From contig FOBR01000021.1 of assembly GCA_900109895.1 (NCBI GenBank), positions 1 through 64,000 of the forward strand: DNA of 64,000 bases. The letters run 5' to 3'. Source of the DNA: a bacterium A37T11. GTDB taxonomy: Bacteria; Bacteroidota; Bacteroidia; Sphingobacteriales; Sphingobacteriaceae. Every line of letters begins with the position of its first letter. Position 1 is the stretch's first letter. The notes under the pieces are model-generated. The model saw only the letters and a list, made by a program, of their open reading frames with translations, had not been told where the DNA came from and ran no database searches. Made by a program: the position numbers and the translations under genes. Below, in pieces: positions 53,048-61,200 of the stretch.

Positions 53048-53521
53048 ATGATTAAGAAACTGAATATAGAAAATCTTATAATTATCCTTATAACTGAGGG
53101 CGAGAATGTGCATGTAAAATCAGATAATGAGGATGTTTTGCTTGCAAATCAAAATATTGATAATATAGCCGAACTTATCAATCATAATTTTAAAATTGTA
53201 AAGAATCATTATGAAAAGCTTCTCCATAACACCATAAATTTAATTAACATAAAAGATATTTATTGTTTAATTCTTTCTATTGTGATGCATTATTTATATC
53301 TATACAATTCTTGGAAAATGATGTATAAATATCAGCAAAATGGGACTTTGATTTTTGATGAAAAAGATTTTGATAATCCAACTACTCATGATATTATATT
53401 TAATTATTTAAAGTTAGTATATCCAGATAGTTGGAAAACTAAGGGTGCTATTTTATTGGATATGGGATTGGACGAGTTGGAAGTCTATTACAAAACAAGA
53501 GAGGATTTTTACAAAAAGTAG
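53048..53521 (+). CDS. Immunity candidate, unclassified
   Basis: 157 residues, cytoplasmic, AT-rich, helix-rich (NIAELINHNFKIVKNHYEKL, IKDIYCLILSIVMHYLYLYN). No known family. It begins 12 bp after the RVFWSG tail, so it is its likely inhibitor. Behind it, 53524-53575 is another short RHS-core scrap (VTSGSLTQTTYYNG). Confidence 0.6.
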   Translation: MIKKLNIENLIIILITEGENVHVKSDNEDVLLANQNIDNIAELINHNFKIVKNHYEKLLHNTINLINIKDIYCLILSIVMHYLYLYNSWKMMYKYQQNGTLIFDEKDFDNPTTHDIIFNYLKLVYPDSWKTKGAILLDMGLDELEVYYKTREDFYKK

Positions 53522-53662
53522 AAGGTGACCTCGGGCAGTTTAACACAGACCACCTATTATAATGGGGGGTAGAGTATTACAAAAGGACCTAAAGTCGTTG
53601 TTTCGGATTGAACAATTGCAAAAAAGAATGCACAAATGCTGCAAAGACGAAAATAAAATATA

Positions 53663-53750
53663 GGTTTCACCGGATTAATTTGTTTTTAAAGGCCGGTGAG
53701 AGAACGGTTAAATACGCTTTTAAAGTCGGCGTATTTTACCTAAGTTTGCA
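53663..53750. repeat. Junction repeat J1, copy 2 (with TAAGTTTG box)
   Basis: An ~80-bp insert between the codons AAAATATAG and TTTGCATACAATGAG of the RHS core (uninterrupted at 48836-48858). Key pieces: GGCCGGTGAGAGAACGGT, ATACGCTTTTAAAGTCGGCG and TTTTACCTAAGTTTGCAT, with TAAGTTTG at 53741-53748. Best-defined copy because both core edges are present. Confidence 0.7.
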
Positions 53751-53752
53751 TA

Positions 53753-54908
53753 CAATGAGTCCGGCCAGCGGATCAAGAAACAAGACCACACGAACAATTC
53801 GGTCACGTGGTATGTGTATGATGCTGGCGAGCAGCTCATGTCGGTCTTTGACAATGGGGATGGCAGTCTAAAGCTTCGGGAGCAGCCTGTCTATGCATCC
53901 AGCCGCATCGGTGTTTACTTCAAGCAGGGAAATAACTACTAGTCCTAGCTAAGTGACCATTTAGGGACTGTACGGGCAGTGATCAACCGGACGAAGCTAA
54001 GCAACGGTCAGGCAGATGTGGTTTACTATGCGGATTATTATCCGTATGGTCAGGTATTACGTTCAGCAGGCACGGGTTGGCGCTATGGATACCAGGGCCA
54101 GTATGCGGAGAAGGACAACGAGACTGGATGGAATGCTTTTGAGGCCCGGAACTACGATGCAGCTATAGGCCGGTGGCTGAGTACTGACCCGGCAGGGCAG
54201 TATAACAGCCCTTATGTCGGGATGGGGAATAACCCGGTGATGGGAGTTGATCCTAGTGGAGAATGGAGCTGGCTTGGGGCAGCCTATAGGTGGTTGGGCG
54301 CTACTGTTAGTGGTGAGAGACCCTCAGACCTTTACAAAAGCGGTGATGAATGGGGCTTTAATACAACGAGTGGCGACGGTGTTATAAGCGGCAGATTTAA
54401 GGGCGAGGGGGATCTGGGTAAGGATTTTGTTAATGGCATACCAGTAGTAGGTTATGGGTTAAGTAGCGGAGACAAGTTAAATCATGGGAACTATTTAGGG
54501 GCCACAGCTGATTTTTTGAATAGCACTACAGAGGCACTAACCTTGGGCTATGGTTCAAGGATTGTAGAATTTGGGATCAATTTATTTGATCGTTTTTTGG
54601 CCCGAAGTACTGCTGATGTATTTGTTGAGGAGGTTGCCGCTAAGGGGGGAATTAAGCTTTTAGGAAAAGATGTAGTAACGACTACAACCCGTATTGGAAG
54701 AGATGGCAAGGCTGTTGAAGTAATATTCAAAGACGGGAGTAAAATTGATATTAACGCAGCCCGTGTAAAACAATGGACACCAAATACACATCCTAATGCA
54801 CCTGCGGGAACATTACAGAAAGTAAAGTTTGATAACTCCTTACCGGGTTCAAAAGGTTATAAGCGTACACCTACTCAAAGCGAGTTGGATTTTCTCAATG
54901 GTTTATAA
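53753..54908 (+). CDS. RHS core end with pre-toxin B and 'PGSKGYKR' toxin tail
   Basis: Core from NESGQR, broken at 53940-53948 where the usual QYE codons read TAG-TCC-TAG; the open part is 53949-54908. It reads NAFEARNYDAAIGRWLSTDP, NPVMGVDPSGEWSW, then pre-toxin B (WLGAAYRWLGATVSGERPSD, DEWGFNTTSGDGVISGRFKG) and the linker EEVAAKGGIKLLGKD. The tail ends RIGRDGKAVEVIFKDGSKID, THPNAPAGTLQKVKF and PGSKGYKRTPTQSELDFL, a motif I know from polymorphic toxin ends without a firm activity. The immunity candidate starts 7 bp later. The core mutations make the unit a silent cassette unless recombined. Confidence 0.7.
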
Positions 54909-54915
54909 AAGAATT

Positions 54916-55392
54916 ATGGACATAGATAAAGCTATAAGAATATTTTCAGATTTTTTAAATAACAGTTGGAAAATAGTATCTCAATTGTTGCTTAATAGAG
55001 ATTATACCTCAAATGAAGATTCAATTAACGATTGGCTGCAAGCCAACTGGGAACTACTTGTTGAGCGAAAAGTTCTTAAAGTAAATGAATACTTGGAGAT
55101 ATATGGTGAGGGTGCGGATTATAATGGCTCGAGCAGTAGAATAGTCGATCCAGAAGCATTGCCAAATTTCAAAGTAGTTATTAAGTCAAGAAGCGGTAAT
55201 AAGATTCTTGATATATTGAATGATGAACAAGTAGTGCTGGAAAATTTAACCTTCGAGAAAATTGTAGGATTTAAAAACGGATTTTATACATTCGAACCAG
55301 AATTTAAATATGTGTTACTTACAGATGATAATTTAGGACTGGAAAGGGTTATAGTATTAGACGATGTTGTGTTTGAGTTGGAGAGATTATAG
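54916..55392 (+). CDS. Immunity candidate, unclassified
   Basis: 158 residues from ATG 54916 (MDIDKAIRIFSDFLNNSWKI); the longer frame from 54829 overlaps the toxin tail and is unlikely. Helical N-terminus (INDWLQANWELLVERKVLKV) then a beta half with GEGADYNGSSSRIVDP. No family recognised. It starts 7 bp after the PGSKGYKR tail stop. Confidence 0.62.
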   Translation: MDIDKAIRIFSDFLNNSWKIVSQLLLNRDYTSNEDSINDWLQANWELLVERKVLKVNEYLEIYGEGADYNGSSSRIVDPEALPNFKVVIKSRSGNKILDILNDEQVVLENLTFEKIVGFKNGFYTFEPEFKYVLLTDDNLGLERVIVLDDVVFELERL

Positions 55393-55397
55393 GAAAA

Positions 55398-55499
55398 GCC
55401 GCTAAGGGAAGTACTAAGCTAATCAGCCAATTTTCTACACGTTCTATTAGAATGGAGGCTGACAAGGCGCGCGAAATGAGAAAAAGCGGAGTTTACTAA
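55398..55499 (+). pseudogene. Toxin tail fragment starting at the AAKG linker
   Basis: 34 codons starting AAKGSTKLISQFSTRSIRME and ending ADKAREMRKSGVY. It begins at the linker where toxins attach, 5 bp after the immunity gene, and its end is the left part of junction repeat J2. Probably the two ends of a lost toxin fused by deletion. Confidence 0.4.
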
Positions 55500-55563
55500 A
55501 GGTAAATGAGCATTTTTCGAATAAGCGCAACGCAGCCAGACGACATTATAGCCGGCCACGAAT
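55449..55563. repeat. Junction repeat J2, copy 2
   Basis: Matches 51697-51812 (AGAATGGAGGCTGACAAGGC, AGCGCAACGCAGCCAGACGA, GCCGGCCACGAATGAGTCC). The right edge again joins the RHS core at NESGQR. Confidence 0.65.
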
Positions 55564-56745
55564 GAGTCCGGCCAGCGGATTAACAAGCAAGACCACACGA
55601 ACAATGCGGTCACGTGGTATGTGTATGATGCTGGCGGGCAACTCATGTCGGTCTTTGACAATGGGGATGGCACCCTAAAGCTTCGGGAGAAGCCTGTCTA
55701 TGCAGCCAGCCGTATCGGTGTTTACTTCAAGCAGGGAAATAACTACCAGTACGAGCTAAGTGACCATTTAGGGACTGTACGGGCAGTGATCAACCTCACG
55801 AAGCTAAGCAACGGTCAGGCAGATGTGGTTTACTATGCGGATTATTATCCGTATGGTCAGGTATTACGTTCAGCAGGCACGGGTTGGCGCTATGGATACC
55901 AGGGGCAGTATGCGGAGAAGGACGGTGAGACTGGATGGAATGCTTTTGAGGCCCGGAACTACGATGCAGCTATAGGCCGGTGGCTGAGCACGGACCCGGC
56001 AGGGCAGTATAACAGCCCATATGTCGGGATGGGCAATAACCCGGTGATTGGGGTGGATCCGGATGGGCAATGGAGTTGGCTTGGAGCATGGTTACATCGA
56101 ACTTCATCATTTTTATTGGGTAAAAATCCTGGCGAAATATATAATTCTGGAAGAGATTGGGGCTTTAATACTATTGGTGATGGGGTAGTCACTGGACATT
56201 TCGGTCAAGTAAATTCTGCCAATGTCACACCATTTAGACTTGGTTGGGAGTGGATGAATGGAATAGGTCCTCAATCTAGAGAATTTAAAGACGGAGATTT
56301 TTTCACTAAATTGTATAAGAATCATGAATTTGTCGAAGACGTTAGGAATAAAGCAATAATTCAGCTTAGAATAAGTAACGGACAGAACACGCAGCAGGAT
56401 GGCATGACTTATAATCTTGGAGGAATTAAAGGGGTCGGTAAGTATATTAAAGATTATTTAACATTAGCTACTGGTGGTGAAACAGGAAATTTAGCTTTTA
56501 CTTATTTAGGCTCTCATAGATTAAATTATGTTATTTCAGATGTTGATGTATCAAATAAATTGGCTAGAATAACGTTTTTAATGCATAATACTTCTACTAT
56601 TCAATCAGCTCTGCGTCCACCCGTGATCGGTTATCTCCCGGCTTGGCGTAATACAGTTGGTAAGACATTGAATGAGCAGTTTAAAACTGGGGTATTTTCA
56701 GAAACCCAACAATCGATACAATGGTCAGAAATAATCCGATGGTAA
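55561..56745 (+). CDS. RHS core end with pre-toxin B and unclassified toxin tail
   Basis: 395 codons from NESGQR; GTG 55621 is the first likely start (VYDAGGQLMSVFDNGDGTLK). Core motifs are intact (YELSDHLGTVRAVINLTKLS, NAFEARNYDAAIGRWLSTDP, NPVIGVDPDGQW), then pre-toxin B (SWLGAWLHRTSSFLLGKNPG, RDWGFNTIGDGVVTGHFGQ). The tail of ~190 residues includes LGGIKGVGKYIKDYL, NLAFTYLGSHRLNYVISDVD and PPVIGYLPAWRNTVGKTLNE. I recall similar Bacteroidota tails but no activity. The next gene, a lipoprotein, overlaps its stop by 7 bp, so the pair is coupled and the target may be outside the cytoplasm. Confidence 0.75.
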   Translation, partial: NESGQRINKQDHTNNAVTWYVYDAGGQLMSVFDNGDGTLKLREKPVYAASRIGVYFKQGNNYQYELSDHLGTVRAVINLTKLSNGQADVVYYADYYPYGQVLRSAGTGWRYGYQGQYAEKDGETGWNAFEARNYDAAIGRWLSTDPAGQYNSPYVGMGNNPVIGVDPDGQWSWLGAWLHRTSSFLLGKNPGEIYNSGRDWGFNTIGDGVVTGHFGQVNSANVTPFRLGWEWMNGIGPQSREFKDGDFFTKLYKNHEFVEDVRNKAIIQLRISNGQNTQQDGMTYNLGGIKGVGKYIKDYLTLATGGETGNLAFTYLGSHRLNYVISDVDVSNKLARITFLMHNTSTIQSALRPPVIGYLPAWRNTVGKTLNEQFKTGVFSETQQSIQWSEIIRW

Positions 56746-57254
56746 ATAGAGCAATAATAAATTTCATTTTAGTATTTTGTTTTTCATCCTGTCATAAGGT
56801 AATGCCAGCAGGTTTTTGGAATAATTTTCAAAAGAAATTTTTAATTAAGACTGTTAATGATCAGGGCACAAATGGAGGGCATATTGCTATGTATTGGAAA
56901 ACGGAAAAACCAGGATTTTTTAATTCAAAAGAAGTTATAGCTTTTGCTGTAAAGAATGGCTGGGAATTAAAAGATAGTTTGGACATTCAGCTGGATAATT
57001 TAAAAACTTGGCGTTATAATAATGTCCCAATTTTTCCACTCTCTTACACGGGATTTTCTATTGTACCAAAGATTAGAGATTCCGAATATGAGAATTTCCC
57101 AAGATGGATACATGCAAATTTAAAAATTTATGAGTTTACAACAGGTTGGCTAACTTATGATCCGGGTACTGACAACTCATTTGAAATTAATGGTTTTGTA
57201 GTTGTAAATACGGAAGAGAATGAAATGTCTGTATATCATTTATGGGGTGAGTAA
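56739..57254 (+). CDS. Lipoprotein immunity candidate
   Basis: 171 residues from ATG 56739 (MVNRAIINFILVFCFSSC, lipobox FSSC), overlapping the toxin stop by 7 bp. Mature domain with GGHIAMYWKTEKPGFFNSKE, VIAFAVKNGWELKDSLDI and a beta-rich C-terminus. No family recognised. Lipid attachment suggests it meets the toxin in the periplasm or at the outer membrane. Confidence 0.65.
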   Translation: MVNRAIINFILVFCFSSCHKVMPAGFWNNFQKKFLIKTVNDQGTNGGHIAMYWKTEKPGFFNSKEVIAFAVKNGWELKDSLDIQLDNLKTWRYNNVPIFPLSYTGFSIVPKIRDSEYENFPRWIHANLKIYEFTTGWLTYDPGTDNSFEINGFVVVNTEENEMSVYHLWGE

Positions 57255-57381
57255 AATAAATAAATTGACATTATGTCAATTACAACAGGTGGATTGACCT
57301 ACTGTTAAATGTGGCCAATAAGTAAGTTGTATTCGGAGGAAAGTCACAAACAGATGCTGCAAAAACGCAAATAAAATATAG

Positions 57382-57469
57382 GTTTCAACGGATTTTATTT
57401 GGTTTTAACGGCTGGTGAGAGAACGGTAATATACGCTTTTAAAGTCGGCGTATTTTACCTAAGTTTGCA
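57382..57469. repeat. Junction repeat J1, copy 3 (promoter of the 210-aa lipoprotein gene)
   Basis: Preceded by a core scrap (CAGATGCTGCAAAAACGC at 57351-57368). TAAGTTTG lies at 57460-57467 and the ATG of the next gene at 57491, so here the repeat is in the right place to act as promoter. Beyond TTTGCAT the sequence leaves the RHS core. Confidence 0.65.
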
Positions 57470-57490
57470 TAAATCATTAATATATAATAT

Positions 57491-58123
57491 ATGAAGAATA
57501 CAAGTTTACTAAGAATCATTGCGGTTTCAATTATTTTTTCAGGTTGTGCCTCGGGTTATAAAACCCTGATGCCAGAGCAGATGAGTTACTTATCCGGCGG
57601 TGCGAAAGACGGGATTTCCATAGATTATAAATACGGAGTGCTGGATAAAAAATATGCAAAGAAAGAGGCAAAAAATTTTGTCAAGTTGGTATCGGTGAAA
57701 TTGATTAACCAGACAGACAAAGATTTAGTATTTGGCCAAAACATCAAACTGCGCTATTCGGGAGGGAGCGAAGCAACCCTCATGAATATGGATGAGGTCT
57801 ATCGGTCGCTGCGACAACATCCGGCCACTTATTTGTGGTATTTAGCGCTGACGCCATTAAACCTCTATGTAAACAAAAGCGAAAGCAATAGTTCGGGCTA
57901 TAGCCAAAGCAAGACGAGCACTACGCCGATCGGCCTGATACTAGGGCCCGGTATAGCCGGAGGCAACATGATCGCAGCGAGTAACGCGAACAAAAAATTC
58001 AGGGCTGATCTGGAAATGTACAACCTGATTGGCCGCTCAATAAAAAAAGGGGAGACAGTTTATGGTCTGGTCGGCATCAGATCGGGCACCTATGAAGCAT
58101 TGAATGCAACGATAAATCCATAG
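57491..58123 (+). CDS. Lipoprotein, unknown function
   Basis: 210 residues with a lipobox (IIAVSIIFSGC, residues ~9-19). The domain reads YKTLMPEQMSYLSGGAKDGI, KNFVKLVSVKLINQTDKDLV and a glycine-rich hydrophobic stretch PIGLILGPGIAGGNMIAASN that may be membrane-embedded. Higher GC than the immunity genes, so it may not be a cassette member but the original neighbour of the array. Promoter-like TAAGTTTG 23 bp upstream lies in J1 copy 3. Confidence 0.7.
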   Translation: MKNTSLLRIIAVSIIFSGCASGYKTLMPEQMSYLSGGAKDGISIDYKYGVLDKKYAKKEAKNFVKLVSVKLINQTDKDLVFGQNIKLRYSGGSEATLMNMDEVYRSLRQHPATYLWYLALTPLNLYVNKSESNSSGYSQSKTSTTPIGLILGPGIAGGNMIAASNANKKFRADLEMYNLIGRSIKKGETVYGLVGIRSGTYEALNATINP

Positions 58124-58291
58124 GTATTTAACATTTATTTCCTTGTATTCTGTCCGGGCCACGACCAGCCCGGACAGAATGAGATTCGGATTATCTAAGT
58201 CCAATTGGCGACAAGTGGTATTTGGATTCAGGGAATATAGCATTGTTGGATCGAGGCACTGCTGATACCAAATCCATTACAGTTCACAACA

Positions 58292-61200
58292 TTACTCCAC
58301 ACTCACCCATTTACCTGTATTGATCGCCTGTATCCGGTTATCATACATGGCCTCGCAACTCACAGAAGGCAAGAAATAACGGCCTACGTAGGAAGCGTTC
58401 AGCAAAATTCTATACGTGAGTGTTTCTTGTGATCTGATATTAAAATAGGTCAGCACCCGGTCATCCCGAATATCCTGATAGGTAAAAGGCGATGAACGGT
58501 TGGCATTTTCATTGTCAGCAAGGCGCGTGTTAATAATTTCCCAGCCCGAAGGAAAGATTTGTGCTAAGGCCATATTTTCATACGTGCCCATATTAGCCGT
58601 GTTTTTGATGGTAACCACCGCAACAAAATCGGTACCCTGCGACAGGTGGGTAGGATCGATAGCTACCCCTTTGGCGTTGGTATACTGTACCTGCATATTC
58701 AGCAGTTCCGGGTGATTTATCTCAGGGGCATTTTCACCAGCAGGCATTTGTCCAGACCGTATTACACGGATAAAAATCTTGCCGCTTCCATGATTCGTTA
58801 CCTTGAGTGATGACGGCCCATTGTTTATCCCCACCGGAATAGTATACACGTACTGATCAGATTTAATGGTGTACGATTTTCCTCCCAGCACATAACTAAC
58901 CTCCAGTTTATGGTTTAAATTAGTACTCTCTGCATATTTGGCTACGGCCAGCAATGCATACGCAGTAGATTGAGTGCTATACCAGCTTTCGCTTCCCAAA
59001 GCATTGGCTACACTTTGCAATACAGATACGGCATTTTGTTTTTTACCCAGAATGATCATTGTTTCAAGAATCATGGCACGGTCACGTAAATCTGAACCAA
59101 ACGTTGACCCTGCCTTGTCATAAGGTTTTGGATCCGTACTTAACCCTTTGATCAACTGGTTAGCCACGATAGGCTGGCCTGCCAATTGATAGGCGGCTGC
59201 GAGCCTCCATTTTGCTTCATCAGAAAGGTATGAAAATTCACGCAGGCGATTCATAGCACCTATTTCAGGTGCTTTGGCCAATGCCAGCAGGTATAAGCGA
59301 TAAGATTGAATCAGGTCGCCACCCCGAAAATTGTAATTGTTTGGAGCCCAATTCAGAGCCATTTTCCGTTCATACCGTTTCCAGGATGACAGAAAACCTG
59401 CAGGCAGTTTGAACCCTTTAGCTTCAGCCTCCAGCATAAAATGACCAGCGTAATTGGTGCCCCATTCATCCGCGCTGGTGGCACCTGGCCAATAGCCAAT
59501 ACCCCCATCAGGCAGCTGGAAACCTACCAACCGGTTAATGCCTGATTTGATGTTACGGTCAATTGCCGCTTTTTGGCTTTCAGTCAATACCGTAAGGTGG
59601 TTAAGTGATAATTGTGGAAACACACTGGAAGTGGTTTGCTCCACACAGCCATAAGGATATTGAATTAAATAATCGAGTCGTTTATTCAGGTTAATGGGAG
59701 GTAAGGCAGATAACTCCACACTGCCCTTATTATTATTGCCACTACTTAAAGGATCTATTTGTTGTTCCCACACGGCCCCTCCGGACAATTCCGCATTACT
59801 GACCGAAGTAATGTATGGGTTAGGGTTACGAATGTCAATTTCCACGGAGTAATCTGCCACCTTGCCTCCACTGCGGGCCGTTATTTTTAATTGACCAATA
59901 CCCGTATTTTTTCCCGATTTAATGGTGGCATACACCAGTTTTTCACCAGGCTGATCAAAATGGATGGTTTGTTTGGCATCCAGGGCTACCAGGCCTGAGG
60001 AAGCTGAAACATCCAAGCTTACGTCTTTGATGCTATTATCCATGGCAAATACAGTAACAGGCAGCCTGAAACTTTCATCCGGACCAATCACCCGCGGTAA
60101 AGTAGCCAGCAACATCAGCGGTTTCTTTACCGCTACTGCTTTTTCCGCAAATCCATAAGCACCATCCTGTCCGGCAATAACCATGGCTCTTATAGAACCA
60201 ACATACCGCGGAAGTGTAAAACTATGAGTTGCCTTACTGCCACCCTTCAATGTAAAAGGCCCCATGAATTTTACCACTGGTTCAAACCGGTTGGCTTTTG
60301 CCGGGTTAATGTTTTGATTAGCATCCGCATCGCCCCCAATACTTAGCAAGCGTTCCAGATCGCCACCCCAGGCACCCAATACCTGGTCAAAAAGATCCCA
60401 GCTTTTTACCCCCAGCGCTTCTCGGGCATAAAAACTGCTATGCGGATCAGGAGTTTTAAACCGCGTCAAATCAAGCAAACCCTCATCCACCAGCGCAATG
60501 GTATAAGTCATCGGTTTCCCGGTCGATTCTGATACGGTAATGGCCGACTTACTTTCAGGCTTCAAAACGGCAGGCATCGTAATAACCGGCTTTAAAAGTG
60601 TCTTCGGATTATCCACCAGCAATGGGATCACACCATACATGCGTATAGGAAGGTCATTGGCTGTTTGGGCATGCGGCTGGAGCAAAGAAATATTCACAAA
60701 AACATTTGGAGCCATTTCATCTGTCACTTTAAAACGATAGATGGTCTGACTTTTCTTCGTGTCAATCCAGGATGCATCCAATACGCGGCTACCATTTTCA
60801 ATGCTGATCAATCCACGGCCTCCATCCGAAGATGGGATGGTCAACGTGACTTCGTCGCCCACCTTGTATTGTTTTTTATCGGAAGTAAATGACAGCATGG
60901 ACGCTTCCGTCGGATTATTCTGCTGCTCACGCTGAGCCCAGCCAGGCCAGTCAATATACATGGTTTTACCGGTAGCATGGCCGCTTTGCAGGTCAGTAAC
61001 ACGGATCAGATACCGCCCCCAATCCGGGTAGTTTACCCGAATAGTCCATTCACCCCGCCCATCCTGCAAGGTTACCATTTCCTTTTTGAGGAGTTTATTA
61101 TATTTGTCTTGCGTAAAATTTCCCAGATTTTCCGCTTGTTGATCCCACCACCATTGCCACTGGATCTTATAAAATTCAACCTGCACCTGGCGCTTTCCTG

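Noticed and set aside
53608-53871. 87-aa frame starting before the RHS core unit 5
   Set aside because: Reads the core out of frame through J1; no natural protein character.
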